A DNA stretch of 64,000 nt, from positions 310,001-374,000 of the forward strand of contig OZ242174.1 of the NCBI GenBank assembly GCA_965205685.1. Reading direction: 5' to 3'. The notes under the pieces were generated by a model. It did not search any database. It saw only the letters and a list, made by a program, of their open reading frames with translations, and was not told the origin of the DNA. This DNA is from WTFY01 sp965205685 (GTDB taxonomy: Bacteria; Pseudomonadota; Gammaproteobacteria; UBA4575). How positions within the stretch are numbered: position 1 is the first letter of the stretch; each line of letters starts with the position of its first letter. Below are positions 1-9,796 of the stretch, piece by piece. Position numbers and translations under genes: made by a program.

Positions 1-175
1 CTTTGATCTTCGCGGTCGCCTGTTCACGTTGCTCGACCGAGAGGGTGCAGTCGTTCTTGAATTCGTGCTTTTCGATCACGAAGTCTGCAATCCCGAGGAT
101 ATTGTCCGTGACAATACTGAAATCGACGGAACTCTTGACGTTCTCCAGTATTTCCTGGTCATCATTTTCAGACAT
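1..175 (-). CDS. hypothetical protein, N-terminal part, cut by window edge
   Basis: An open frame on the minus strand starts at the ATG complement at 173-175 and runs off the left edge. The predicted start reads MSENDDQEILENVK and continues for 58 residues without a stop. A strong ribosome binding site (AAGGAGA) lies a few bases upstream of the ATG, which supports the start. The visible part is acidic then mixed, with no membrane segment or motif that I recognise. The plus-strand frame over the same bases lacks such a start signal and is taken to be a shadow. Function unknown. Confidence 0.6.
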   Translation of the reverse strand, partial: MSENDDQEILENVKSSVDFSIVTDNILGIADFVIEKHEFKNDCTLSVEQREQATAKIK

Positions 176-275
176 GGGGTTCTCCTTAATAAGGAACAAG
201 TATATACAAAGCACCCGGGCATGAGAAGAAATACAAGACGTTATGGGCTAGGGTGGAGTGCCCCCTGCACAGGAT

Positions 276-1406
276 TCATGAAGTGCCGGGTTCGCGGCTG
301 CTGGCCAGGACTTGGGGCGCCTCCACAGATCCCAGTTCGATCATCTGCGAGAACATGTCGGTGATGGCCTGCTCGGTGGCACGGTATTGCATGCCCAGGG
401 ATTGCCTGGACTTGGAATTGTCGGCGCGCCAGGGATGTCTCATGTTCTTGCGAACAACCGGGCGGGTGAAGGCCTTGTCGGCCCGCGGCCCCACCAGCCA
501 GAGGAGCCATTTCGGCAGCACCCGGTGGGGAAACGGCCGATGATCCTTGAACAGGGCATGCAACAGTGCGGACACGTCGATGAGGCGTTTCACATCGGAG
601 AAGATGATGTGGCGCCCTTGCGCCCCGGGCAGGAAGCCTGCACGCAGGTGGGCTTCGGCCACGTCACGCACATCCACCATGCCGGTCTCGTAGGGGGGCA
701 CGCCCGCTTTCAGGGTGCCGTCTGCGAACTTCTTGATCAGTGAGAAGGAGTAGGCCTCGGGAATGTAGTCGGTGACACAGGGCCCGAGGACCAGCCCCGG
801 GTTGACAGTCACCAGGCGCCAGCGATCCTGGGCTTCGGCAATTTCCCAGGCGATGCGTTCCGCCTGCGTCTTCGAGTAGGGATAGGGCTGGTGCTTGGGT
901 GTGGATGTCGTGTTCCAGGCCTCCTCATTGAGGACCTTGCCCGGCAGCTTCGCGATATCCGCGTTGTCGCCGTAGGTTGCGACCACGGAACTGGTCAGCA
1001 CCACCCGGCGCACGCTGCCCGTGACGTTGACGCTGTCCAGCACGCTGCGGGTGCCGAGCACGGCGGGATCGATCAGCTCGCGCTGCGGGTCGCGAACGGC
1101 AAGCTCAAATGGTGAGGCGGTATGAAAGACCACGCTGCAGCCCTTCATGGCCCGGGTGTAGCTGCCGCGTTCAAGCAGGTCGGCCTGGAAGAACTGGATG
1201 GAGCCCGGCAGTTCACGGCGCATGCGCACGATGTGTGTCATCTGGTTGGCGATGCCCGGGTTGCGCACCGCCGCATGCACGCTGAAGCCCTCCTCCAGCA
1301 GCCGCCGGGTCAGCCAGCCCGCGACGTAGCCGGTGGCCCCGGTTACCAGTACCGGCGCCGAGGTATCGTACTCCAGAGCAAGCGGGGATTCCTGAGGCTT
1401 CTGCAT
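276..1406 (-). CDS. NAD(P)-dependent epimerase/dehydratase, extended SDR family
   Basis: A 376-residue protein with an N-terminal Rossmann nucleotide-binding motif TGATGYVAGWL at about residues 23-33 and a catalytic YPYSK (YxxxK, Tyr175/Lys179) preceded by the active-site serine stretch LTSSVVATYG near 137-146. The layout matches extended short-chain dehydrogenases of the dihydroflavonol-4-reductase / 3-beta-hydroxysteroid dehydrogenase type, which oxidise or reduce hydroxyl/keto groups on small substrates in the cytoplasm. The substrate cannot be told from sequence. The length fits the family with a somewhat long C-terminus. It stands alone on the minus strand, 49 bp downstream of the large Calx-beta gene, which could run into it. 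Family assignment is firm, role is not. Confidence 0.85.
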   Translation of the reverse strand: MQKPQESPLALEYDTSAPVLVTGATGYVAGWLTRRLLEEGFSVHAAVRNPGIANQMTHIVRMRRELPGSIQFFQADLLERGSYTRAMKGCSVVFHTASPFELAVRDPQRELIDPAVLGTRSVLDSVNVTGSVRRVVLTSSVVATYGDNADIAKLPGKVLNEEAWNTTSTPKHQPYPYSKTQAERIAWEIAEAQDRWRLVTVNPGLVLGPCVTDYIPEAYSFSLIKKFADGTLKAGVPPYETGMVDVRDVAEAHLRAGFLPGAQGRHIIFSDVKRLIDVSALLHALFKDHRPFPHRVLPKWLLWLVGPRADKAFTRPVVRKNMRHPWRADNSKSRQSLGMQYRATEQAITDMFSQMIELGSVEAPQVLASSREPGTS

Positions 1407-1455
1407 TGAGGCAGAATAGGCCAGGACAGGCGCTTATGGAAGCCCTGGCGTGCCC

Positions 1456-4400
1456 TCAGAACTGCATTCTGGACCACAGTCCGATGCCGTAGCCCGAGGC
1501 ATCCGCGGTGTCGCCGAGACGCCCGCCTTCGAGGCTCAGGTGCAGCGAGCGCGCAACCTCGAGACTGCCCCCCAGGCGGATGTCCAGGCCGCCTTCGTCG
1601 ATCAGCGAGATGTCGGCAAACGGCACCCAGAGCCCTCGCCCGCCGAGTGCCGGCAGGCCGTATTCAAGCTTGGCATTCAAACTCCCGGTCATCTGCGGGC
1701 GTACGCCCTGCTCTCCGGTGCCGGCATCCCATGCCCAGAGCCTGTCCAGGGAACTAGACGGCAGGCCCCAGCGCGGCGAGAGGCTGAATGCGAGGCCGTG
1801 GCGCCCGGGCGTGGGATCGACCCGGACCTCGCCCATGAGGCCCCACTCGTCGTAATCATCGTCGTGGTCGATCAGAACACGGGCCCTGCCTTCCATGGCG
1901 AGGCGCCGATTCGGATCGCTGTAGCGCACCCCGGTGCCGAGCTCGATGCCGGAGCCGGTGAGCGCGTCGCCGCGGTCATGGCGAAAGCCCACTTCAAGCG
2001 AAGGGATCAGCAGCCGGCCGTCGCTTTTCTCCAGCACGTGGCTGCCCTCCAGTGCCAGGCGCGCGCGCCTGAAGCCGGCATTCAGGGAAGCGATCTCCTC
2101 GCCGCCGCGGGCGCGGATCTTCGTGGCATTGCCCTCGCCCTTGAGGCGCAGGGTGGAGACCCCGGGGGCGTACAGGTCCTGCATCGAAACCAGCCGGGTG
2201 CTGAAGCCGAGCGTCGCGCTCATCATCTGGGTGTCACTGGAATCCCTCCAGTCCTCGGCATCGATGCGCACTTCGCCCTCGCCGTAGCCCACGGTGGACC
2301 AGATGTGCATGTGGTTGTCCGGCGAGGACCAGCTGAGGTACGGGTGCAGGCTGGTCAGCTCGGCATCGTAATCGCCTTGTACGGCATCCTCGCGGTCATC
2401 GAAATCAAAGTCGCCGTCCGAGCGCGACAGCGCAATGCCGGCCAGCAGGTTGGGCCGCAGCCACGCATCGAGCCCCATGTGGGCGTTGGTCAGGTCGCCG
2501 TCCCAGATCACCGGGCGGTCGCGCCCGCCGCCGATGTCACGGTAGTCGCCGCGCACCCACAGCGAGGCCGCCTCCCAGGGTCCGCTGTCGGCACCGAGCG
2601 GCAGCACGAAGGATTTTCCGTCCAGCAGGTACTTGAGGTCCACGGACTCGCCGGGCTGCAAATGGGGAATGGAGATCAGGATTTCCTCGATCGAGGTCAC
2701 ATCCTCTTCTGCCTCGGGCTCCTGCGTCTTGCCCACGCCCCCGGGTGCGGCCATCTCCATGCGCCCGGAGATGGCAGACAGCGTGCTCGACATCATGGCC
2801 TGGGTGATGCGCGGCAGCAGCTCGTCATTGACCCGCGTGCGCGATCCGGTCGGCTCATCGTCGTCACGCACAACCACGGCCGCGGCGCCCGGCTCGCCGA
2901 TCGTGTAGGTGGTGGCAGCCCGCAGGCGTGCCGTGACCACACTGTCCGGCTCGTTGCGCCGGTCTGCGACCGTCGGCACCGACAGCAGGGCGAGCATCTT
3001 GCCGGCATCGAAGGATACGTGCGTGGGCGGGTGTCTCCGCAGCATCCTGCCGGACTCGCTCACCGCGACCTCGACCTTCAGGGCGGTCTCTCTTGGCCCG
3101 GTTCTTCGCAGCGTGAAGGCCACCTCCGTGCCCTCGATCACCGGAGAGGGCCCGGCCAGGATCACAACTTCGGGCAGTACCTTGGCCGGCACATCGGTGG
3201 GCGCCTCCCCAGGCCCGCCCTGCGGGTTGCGCGGATTGATCGTGTTGCCGTTGCTCGTGCCGTCATCATCGCGCACGTCGATCGTCGCGGCAGAAGGCGT
3301 ACCCACGGTGTAGGCGCTGTCCAAGACCACCGTCACCGTAATGCGGCTGTCGGGCTCGTCCACGTCGTCTGCCACGGTATCCAGGGTCAGCTGGATCTGG
3401 CTGTCACCGATGCCGAACGTTTCCGTGCTCGTGCCGTCCTGCGCGGTCATCTCTCCGGTCTCCTGCACGCTCACCATCACACCCAGGGCCGCCGTGGTGT
3501 CCCCGGTTCGCGAAAGGGTCAGGGTCGCGCTTTGGCCTTCTGTCAGGCTCGTTCGATCCGAACGGATGGTCACCACCGGGAGCCCCGGGGTCGTGTCGTC
3601 GTCCTCGACGATGACCGAGGCGGTGGAAGGCGATCCAATCGTGTAGGTTCTGGCACCCCCGGGCCGAATCGTCGCCGTGATCGAGCTGTTGTTTTCATCC
3701 ACATCGTCGTCACTGATCGGCACCTCGAGCAGGGTCATGGCGTGATTGGCCGGGAAGGTCACGGTCGTTGGGGGTGTGTAGTTCGAATCCACCATGTCTC
3801 CGGACTCCTGCACCTGTACATTGATCACCAGCTCGCCGTCGATCAGCCCGACGCGCTTGAAGGTGAAGGTTGCGGGTCCGTTCGCCTCGCCGATCGGCGT
3901 GGGCCCGGCGACCACGCTCACGCTCGGCCAGTTGTTGTCCTCGACGGTGACCGAGGCCGAGCCCGGGCTGCCAATCGTGTAGGCGGAGTTCGCGACAAGG
4001 GTCGCGGTGACCAGGCTGTCAAGCTCATCGAGCTCGTCGTCGTCGGTTTGCAGGAAGAGCGGGGCGGTATCATTGCCGGAGGTAAAGGTTACGGTGTGTG
4101 ACCTCTGCAAGGAGGTCGGGATCATGTCCTCGCTTTCGGTCACGTGCACGGTGACGGTCAGGCTGGTGGCCGTGTCGCCGGTTCGGGTCAGGGTGAAGTC
4201 GGCGGTCTCGCCCTCCTCCACGGTCGAGGCGTCCGCCGCGATCGTGACTGTCGGCAACTCCACGGTGTTTTCCACGTTTTCTTCCACGCCGTCTGTCTCC
4301 GTGCCCTTCGTGTCCGAGCCTTGCTCACTCACCAGATTCAGTACCGGGGTGGTGATGACGTTCAGCCCGCGCGGAGTATCGCAGCCCTGCGAATAGTCGG

Positions 4401-4914
4401 CCACGCCGTCCGAGTCCCAGGAAAAAGTCACTACATCGCCGGGTGCGATCGGCACCAGCATGTCGAATCCGAAGCTGGACGACACATATGCCGTTTCCGA
4501 ATCGACGTCGGCGCGCGTGCCGTCGGCCTTGTAGCGGTCGTATCCGTAGCCGCCGCTGGGGCAGTAGGTGTTGCCATTGACGTGCACCTTGATGATGAAG
4601 CGGAATGGGGACCCGTGGTAGCCCAGCAGATCACTGAACTCCGAATTGCGCAGGCAAGCATTGATCCGGGCCCGGGGGCTCCGCCCCTCCTGGAAGTTCG
4701 CGTTGTCGACCACCGCCCAGCTGTCCGTATCGGAATTCGGCAACGCGTCCCATTCGGTATGCAGCCTGGTGTTCTTGCACAGGTCGCCGGCCTGGGCTTG
4801 CGGGCCCAGAAAGACCAGGACCGCCAGCACGAACGCCAGGGACTGCAGGAATCGGGCGAGGGGGTAAGGGCAGGCGATCAAGTCGGCGCCTTGGTCCGGA
4901 CCGTGCCGGTGCAT
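1456..4914 (-). CDS. secreted Calx-beta repeat protein with C-terminal outer-membrane beta-barrel
   Basis: 1152 residues. An N-terminal hydrophobic signal-like segment (FLQSLAFVLAVLVFLGP, about 22-38) ends in AQA and is followed by a Cys-containing domain (about 43-190). Four Calx-beta-type repeats follow at about 219-327, 329-438, 445-551 and 579-687, each starting like LPTVTIAAD and closing with YTIGSPGSASVTVEDNN-like text. A linker leads to a C-terminal barrel (about 770-1152) of alternating residues ending in RMQF, the terminal Phe typical of outer-membrane barrels. The layout suggests an autotransporter-like surface or adhesion protein. It diverges from the TonB-dependent receptor across a 394-bp AT-rich gap. 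The start is uncertain because no good ribosome site is seen; internal starts would shorten the pre-signal region. Confidence 0.75.
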   Translation of the reverse strand: MHRHGPDQGADLIACPYPLARFLQSLAFVLAVLVFLGPQAQAGDLCKNTRLHTEWDALPNSDTDSWAVVDNANFQEGRSPRARINACLRNSEFSDLLGYHGSPFRFIIKVHVNGNTYCPSGGYGYDRYKADGTRADVDSETAYVSSSFGFDMLVPIAPGDVVTFSWDSDGVADYSQGCDTPRGLNVITTPVLNLVSEQGSDTKGTETDGVEENVENTVELPTVTIAADASTVEEGETADFTLTRTGDTATSLTVTVHVTESEDMIPTSLQRSHTVTFTSGNDTAPLFLQTDDDELDELDSLVTATLVANSAYTIGSPGSASVTVEDNNWPSVSVVAGPTPIGEANGPATFTFKRVGLIDGELVINVQVQESGDMVDSNYTPPTTVTFPANHAMTLLEVPISDDDVDENNSSITATIRPGGARTYTIGSPSTASVIVEDDDTTPGLPVVTIRSDRTSLTEGQSATLTLSRTGDTTAALGVMVSVQETGEMTAQDGTSTETFGIGDSQIQLTLDTVADDVDEPDSRITVTVVLDSAYTVGTPSAATIDVRDDDGTSNGNTINPRNPQGGPGEAPTDVPAKVLPEVVILAGPSPVIEGTEVAFTLRRTGPRETALKVEVAVSESGRMLRRHPPTHVSFDAGKMLALLSVPTVADRRNEPDSVVTARLRAATTYTIGEPGAAAVVVRDDDEPTGSRTRVNDELLPRITQAMMSSTLSAISGRMEMAAPGGVGKTQEPEAEEDVTSIEEILISIPHLQPGESVDLKYLLDGKSFVLPLGADSGPWEAASLWVRGDYRDIGGGRDRPVIWDGDLTNAHMGLDAWLRPNLLAGIALSRSDGDFDFDDREDAVQGDYDAELTSLHPYLSWSSPDNHMHIWSTVGYGEGEVRIDAEDWRDSSDTQMMSATLGFSTRLVSMQDLYAPGVSTLRLKGEGNATKIRARGGEEIASLNAGFRRARLALEGSHVLEKSDGRLLIPSLEVGFRHDRGDALTGSGIELGTGVRYSDPNRRLAMEGRARVLIDHDDDYDEWGLMGEVRVDPTPGRHGLAFSLSPRWGLPSSSLDRLWAWDAGTGEQGVRPQMTGSLNAKLEYGLPALGGRGLWVPFADISLIDEGGLDIRLGGSLEVARSLHLSLEGGRLGDTADASGYGIGLWSRMQF

Positions 4915-5308
4915 GGTGGAACAGTCGCAATGTCCTTGTGCAAGTGCCTGGGCCTCCGTGGCGCGGGTCCTGTGTTAGTGCGGCTACATGGTTTCATCAT
5001 GTAACTGGATGATGAAATCATGAAAATCGCAGGAATTATATACAATTCCACTACATATAGTATATAGGTAGAAATAGAATAACAATATGTGCGTATCTTC
5101 GGTATTTACCTGATTCCGCATAGGAATCCTGGGGATGAATTCGACGAAACGGGAATGGTTTTGACTGCAGGAAATGCGAGTCGGCACGTGCGAATTTGAC
5201 ATGCACGGATGCGGGTTTCATAGTGCAAGAAACACTGCCCAGGCCCGGTGGTACGTGGGACACCGGCCATCGAGGCACGTGCGTGAGATCGAATTGCGAG
5301 GAGGAAGC
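4915..5308. promoter_or_regulatory. divergent intergenic region with inverted repeat
   Basis: This 394-bp gap separates the minus-strand Calx-beta gene from the plus-strand TonB-dependent receptor, so it must hold both promoters. An inverted repeat TTTCATCA / TGATGAAA (arms 4992-4999 and 5010-5017) lies in it, followed by a strongly AT-rich stretch at about 5025-5095. No gene is supported here: the longer upstream reading of the receptor lacks a ribosome site. The inverted repeat is a candidate regulator site for the divergent pair. Confidence 0.4.
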
Positions 5309-7828
5309 ATGACGGCCGACAACCCCCCTGGAATTTCGCGGAGCCTCTGTCGAAATCGGTGCACCTGCAGTCCGGTTGCCACGCTGCTGGTCGCACTGGT
5401 GCTGGCTTGTGTGGCCTTGCCGGCCCACAGCCAGAGTCCGGTGCAGACGCTGAAACCTGTTGCGGTCATTGACCGCATGGCGATCGAGCTGTCGGGCATG
5501 ACGACCCTGTCGCAGCTTCTTTCAAGCCGCTCGGCGTTCAACGTGTTCGGAATCAACGGCCTGGCTGCGGCGATCGGCGGCTCCTACTGGGTAGACGGGC
5601 GCCCGGTCACGGGACTCGACTTCGGGACCTTTCCGCTCTCGAGCGTGGAGCGCATCGAACTGATCGAGGAAGGTGCGACCCGTTTTCGCGGGCATATCGG
5701 CGATGGCACCATCAACATCGTGCGCCGTCGCGACTTCCAGGGCACCGAGGTTTCGGCCGGTCTCGGCCGCCCGGATCAGCCCGGCATTGACTCCAATGCC
5801 GGCAGCGCCCTGTGGGGTGGGCCCTTGGGCGGTGGCCATGTCCTGGCCGGAATCGACCATGTGTTCAGCGAGGAGGTGAAAGATTCCCAACGCAGCTACA
5901 CCCGCACCCGGTTCACCGATTCCCTGGCCGGTGCCAGGAGTGTGTCGATTGCCGGCAACACGCTGCTTGTCGGCAATGACAGCTATGTCCTCGGCGCCTG
6001 CGATCCCCAGGTCTACACCGGCCCTCTCGAGGGCAGTTCCGGGGAGGTCTGCGGATACCCGTACGGCAATGTCGCGTGGTTCGCCGATTATCCCAGAAGC
6101 CAGCGAGAGAGCGTGTTTCTGCATGCCGACCATCCCATTGGGGAGCGCGCGGAGGTCTATCTGGATGTGCTCGCTGCCCAGACGCGTACCCGCTACACAT
6201 GGGCGCCGCCGCCTGGCACCTTTACCTTCGATGTCTCACAGGCCAGTTCCGTCCGGGATGCGCTGGAGGCCGCAGTCCCGGGCCTTGTGATTCCTGCGGA
6301 CGGCAGCGTGACGGTTGCCCACCGCTTCGTGGGCCACGGCACACGGAACTGGCGCTGGGACTGGGATGATCGCAATATCGTTGCCGGAATTCGCGGAGAG
6401 TTGGCCTCGGGCCTGGGCTATGACGCACACATCCGGCATTACCGCGAACGCGGCATCGAAGACGGCAAGACGTTCGTCAGCGAAGAACTGGTGACCGCCG
6501 AGATCCTGAGCGGGAACTACGACATCGTGAATCCACTCTCGACGGAACCGGCACACCTGGCCGCCATCCACAGGACCTCACTGCACAGCCGTCAGAACCA
6601 GGACCAGGAGATCACGGTCGTGCACGTTGCACTCGATGGATCCGCCCTGGCACTGCCCGGCGGCCCCATCCGCTGGACGACCGCATTCGAGTTCGAAGAC
6701 TACTCGTTTCAGGATGTGGTCCATCACCGGGATTTCGAAAACCGGGAGTACGATGTCACGAAGATCCTCGGCAGCGGCGGCTCACTGGTTGATGCGGACC
6801 GTCACGTGATGTCGGCCGAGGCGGCGGCAAGCCTGCCCGTGCTCCCGGACTGGGAGCTGGTACTGACGGGGCAGCTTCGGGACTATGACGATGTCGGTGG
6901 GACACCGGCCTGGCGGGTGTCCAGTTATTACCGGGTGAACGATGCATTCAGATTTCGCCTGCATTCCGATTACACGGAGTTCTCACCCGGCATCCGGGAT
7001 CTGTACGAGTCCGACAGAAACGTTTTTCCGTACGTGCGCGACTGCAAGGCCTACCTTGACGCTCCGCAGGCATGTGTCGATCACGCGCCCGTGCTTCAGA
7101 TCAAGACCGAGGATGTCGGGAACCCGAACCTCGTACCGGCCAAGGCCAAATCGGTCGGTATCGGTGCCACCTTGCGGTTCGCATCGATGTTTCTTACGGC
7201 TGATTGGTATCGACAAAAAGTCTGGAACCAGGCATCCCGACCGAGCCCCCAGCTTCTCGTGAACCTGGAAAACCGTGGCCAGGACTTGCCGGAGGGTGCG
7301 CAAGTCTTGCGTGTCGGGGGCAGCGAGACCGGAACGATCGAAAAGATCGTACGCCCGTTGATGAATGACAGGGACAATGACAGCCGCACGGAAGGCCTGG
7401 CCTTGCGCGCCGGTGCGGCCTGGGAGACCGCCTGGGCCTTGCTGGACCTGGATATCAACTACCTGCGTACCATCGACAGCCAGTCGCGGGTGCAAGGCGT
7501 GAAGCTGCCAGGCGATTATCCACGCCACCGCGCCCATGCCGTGCTGCGGGCCAGCCGGGGGGACCTGACGGCCAGCTGGAATGTGCATAGGATCTCCAGC
7601 TATTACAATCCCACAGGCACGGGCCGCTGGGACAGCTGGACGGGCCATGACCTGGCGCTGCAGTGGCAGGGCGCCTACGGTCTGCAAGGACTCAGGCTCA
7701 GTGCCGGGGCACTCAATGTCGACGATCGCAAGCCGGCCCTGAACCCGGCGAACCCGGACAACCCGGCGTTGAGCTACGATTCCGTCAGGGGCCGCACCTA
7801 CTTTATCAATGCCAGCCTCGGCTGGTAA
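5309..7828 (+). CDS. TonB-dependent outer-membrane receptor
   Basis: 839 residues from the ATG at 5309, chosen because GAGGAGGAAGC sits directly before it and because it gives a clean signal peptide (VATLLVALVLACVALPAHS). After the signal comes a plug domain (about 35-150) with YWVDGRPVTGLDFG and the typical LSSVERIELIEEG near its end, then GTINIVRRR. The rest is a 22-strand-type barrel with long loops and a C-terminal YFINASLGW. Such receptors import chelated metals or other large ligands using TonB energy; the ligand is not evident. No sigma/anti-sigma pair or transport operon adjoins it. It diverges from the Calx-beta surface protein. Confidence 0.88.
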   Translation: MTADNPPGISRSLCRNRCTCSPVATLLVALVLACVALPAHSQSPVQTLKPVAVIDRMAIELSGMTTLSQLLSSRSAFNVFGINGLAAAIGGSYWVDGRPVTGLDFGTFPLSSVERIELIEEGATRFRGHIGDGTINIVRRRDFQGTEVSAGLGRPDQPGIDSNAGSALWGGPLGGGHVLAGIDHVFSEEVKDSQRSYTRTRFTDSLAGARSVSIAGNTLLVGNDSYVLGACDPQVYTGPLEGSSGEVCGYPYGNVAWFADYPRSQRESVFLHADHPIGERAEVYLDVLAAQTRTRYTWAPPPGTFTFDVSQASSVRDALEAAVPGLVIPADGSVTVAHRFVGHGTRNWRWDWDDRNIVAGIRGELASGLGYDAHIRHYRERGIEDGKTFVSEELVTAEILSGNYDIVNPLSTEPAHLAAIHRTSLHSRQNQDQEITVVHVALDGSALALPGGPIRWTTAFEFEDYSFQDVVHHRDFENREYDVTKILGSGGSLVDADRHVMSAEAAASLPVLPDWELVLTGQLRDYDDVGGTPAWRVSSYYRVNDAFRFRLHSDYTEFSPGIRDLYESDRNVFPYVRDCKAYLDAPQACVDHAPVLQIKTEDVGNPNLVPAKAKSVGIGATLRFASMFLTADWYRQKVWNQASRPSPQLLVNLENRGQDLPEGAQVLRVGGSETGTIEKIVRPLMNDRDNDSRTEGLALRAGAAWETAWALLDLDINYLRTIDSQSRVQGVKLPGDYPRHRAHAVLRASRGDLTASWNVHRISSYYNPTGTGRWDSWTGHDLALQWQGAYGLQGLRLSAGALNVDDRKPALNPANPDNPALSYDSVRGRTYFINASLGW

Positions 7829-7881
7829 GGCGCGCCAGGAATTCAGGCATGGGCCCCGCGCCTTGAGTCGGGAAGTTTGGG

Positions 7882-8661
7882 CTAGGTATGGTCGAGAATC
7901 TGGCTTAGAAACAGCTTGGTCCGGTCGTGCTGCGGGTTGTCGAAGAATTCCTGCGGGCTGTTCTGCTCGATGATCTCCCCGCCGTCCATGAAGATCACGC
8001 GGTCGGCCACGGTTTTCGCAAAGCCCATCTCGTGGGTCACGCACAGCATGGTGATGCCTTCGCCTGCGAGCTCGACCATGACGTCCAGCACCTCCTTGAT
8101 CATCTCCGGGTCCAGTGCCGAGGTGGGCTCATCGAACAGCATGATCCGCGGGCGCTTGCACAGGCTTCTCGCGATGGCCACGCGCTGCTGCTGACCGCCT
8201 GAGAGCTGCCCGGGGTACTTGTGCGCCTGCTCCGGAATCTTGACCCGCTCCAGGTACTTCATGGCGATTTCCTCGGCCTCGGCCTTGGGCATCTTCTTGA
8301 CCCAGATCGGGGCCAGCGTGCAGTTCTCGAGCACGGTCAGGTGCGGGAACAGGTTGAAGTGCTGGAACACCATGCCGACTTCGCTCCTGACCTTGTCGAT
8401 GTGCTTGAGGTCGTTGGTCAGTTCCGTGCCGTCGACGATGATGTCGCCCTCCTGGTGTTCCTCGAGGCGGTTGATGCAGCGGATCAGCGTCGACTTGCCG
8501 GAGCCGGACGGCCCGCAGATGACGATCTTCTCGCCGCGGGTCACGTTCAGGTTCAGGTTCTTGAGCACATGGAACGGGCCGAACCACTTGTGCACGTTGC
8601 GCATGACCACGGCGTACTCGCTGTCTTCGCGCGGGTGGGAATCGTTCGGGTTTTCGCTCAT
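7882..8661 (-). CDS. aapP: general L-amino acid ABC transporter, ATP-binding subunit
   Basis: 259 residues with all ABC ATPase motifs: Walker A GPSGSGKST (about 53-61), Q-loop VFQHFNLFPHLT, signature LSGGQQQRVAIAR, Walker B IMLFDEPTSALDPEM and the switch histidine in VTHEMG. This closely resembles the polar amino-acid GlnQ/AapP group. It powers uptake by the two permeases encoded just upstream; only 21 bp separate it from aapM. As last gene of the aapJQMP cluster it completes a full importer, with binding protein, two permeases and ATPase. Symbol is given because cluster order and long permeases match the Aap system. Confidence 0.95.
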   Translation of the reverse strand: MSENPNDSHPREDSEYAVVMRNVHKWFGPFHVLKNLNLNVTRGEKIVICGPSGSGKSTLIRCINRLEEHQEGDIIVDGTELTNDLKHIDKVRSEVGMVFQHFNLFPHLTVLENCTLAPIWVKKMPKAEAEEIAMKYLERVKIPEQAHKYPGQLSGGQQQRVAIARSLCKRPRIMLFDEPTSALDPEMIKEVLDVMVELAGEGITMLCVTHEMGFAKTVADRVIFMDGGEIIEQNSPQEFFDNPQHDRTKLFLSQILDHT

Positions 8662-8682
8662 GCGGGTTCCTTGGTGTCCGGA

Positions 8683-9792
8683 TCAGTGATCATGCTCGGT
8701 CTGGAGCTTTTTTTCCAGATACAGCGAGTAGCGCGACATGGAAAAGCAGGAAATGAAGAAGAAGATGGCGACGAACAGGTAGACCTCGTTGTGGAGTCCG
8801 GTCCACTTGGTGTCGGCGAGCGAGGAGCGCCCGATGCCGAGCGGGTCCAGCAGGCCGATGATGATCACCAGGGTGGTGTCCTTGTACAGGCCGATGAAGG
8901 TGTTGACGATGCCCGGGATGGAGATCTTCAGGGCCTGGGGCAGCACCACCAGGCGCATCGACTGCCAGTATTTCATGCCGATCGCCTCGGCCGCCTCGAC
9001 CTGGCCCTTGGGGATGGCCTGCAGGCCGCCGCGGATGACCTCGGCCATGTAGGCCGAGGCGAACAGCGTGACCATGATCAGCACGCGCAGCAGCAGGTCG
9101 AACACCGTGCCCTTGGGCAGGAAGTAGTTGAGCATGGTCGAGGCCACGAACAGCAGCGTGATCAGCGGCACACCGCGGATGAACTCGATGAAGCCCACGC
9201 ATACCAGGCGAATGACGGGCAGCGAGGACTGGCGACCCATCGCCAGCAGGATGCCGATCGGCAAAGAGAACGCGATGCCGGTCACGCCGATCACCAAGGT
9301 CAGCATGAAGCCGCCGAACTGGTCGGTGTCGACCGGCGCGAGCCCCCAGCCGCCGAGCAGCAGCCAGCCCGCAATCAGCGGGAAGACCATGGAATAGTAG
9401 AGTCCGTACTTTCGAAGGGGCAGGCGGTCATAGAGCACCGGCACCAGCGCCAGCAACAGCAAAACGAAAGCGAGGTTCACGCGCCAGCGCTCCTCGGCCG
9501 GGTAAAAGCCGTAGGTGAACAGGCGAAAGCGCTCGGCGATGAATGCCCAGCAGGCGCCGCCGGCCTGGGCCCGGCAGGCATCTCTGTTCTCGCCGCTGAA
9601 GGCCGCATCGAAGAGCATCCAGTTCAGCATGGGCGGTACCAGCTCGAAGAGCAGCCAGACCGAGACCAGGGTCATGACGACGTTGGTGGGCGAGGAGAAC
9701 AGGTTGTTGCGCACCCAGGCAAGTGGCCCTGTGACGCTTGCAGGCGGTGGCAGGTCAGGGTGTTCGCCGATCTTGTAGGAGAGGGGTTTCAT
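8683..9792 (-). CDS. aapM: general L-amino acid ABC transporter, permease AapM
   Basis: 369 residues with several hydrophobic segments. A long N-terminal extension with two membrane spans and a periplasmic loop (DAAFSGENRDACRAQAGG region, about 60-80) precedes the standard inner-membrane permease domain. The EAA loop that contacts the ATPase is visible as EAAEAIGMKYWQSMRLVVLPQAL (about 270-292). The extended N-terminus is typical of AapM/BztC rather than the shorter GlnP permeases. The gene starts 4 bp after aapQ, so the two permeases are probably translated together. Membrane partner of AapQ. Confidence 0.94.
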   Translation of the reverse strand: MKPLSYKIGEHPDLPPPASVTGPLAWVRNNLFSSPTNVVMTLVSVWLLFELVPPMLNWMLFDAAFSGENRDACRAQAGGACWAFIAERFRLFTYGFYPAEERWRVNLAFVLLLLALVPVLYDRLPLRKYGLYYSMVFPLIAGWLLLGGWGLAPVDTDQFGGFMLTLVIGVTGIAFSLPIGILLAMGRQSSLPVIRLVCVGFIEFIRGVPLITLLFVASTMLNYFLPKGTVFDLLLRVLIMVTLFASAYMAEVIRGGLQAIPKGQVEAAEAIGMKYWQSMRLVVLPQALKISIPGIVNTFIGLYKDTTLVIIIGLLDPLGIGRSSLADTKWTGLHNEVYLFVAIFFFISCFSMSRYSLYLEKKLQTEHDH

Positions 9793-9796
9793 TGCG

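Noticed and set aside
3780..3795. T-loop-like GTTCGAATCC suggesting a tRNA
   Set aside because: It lies inside the Calx-beta coding sequence and no acceptor or anticodon stem can be built around it; no tRNA att site was found.
1450..4101. 883-residue plus-strand open frame opposite the Calx-beta gene
   Set aside because: It is a GC-rich antisense shadow: no ribosome site, low-complexity composition, and the opposite strand has a clear repeat/barrel protein.
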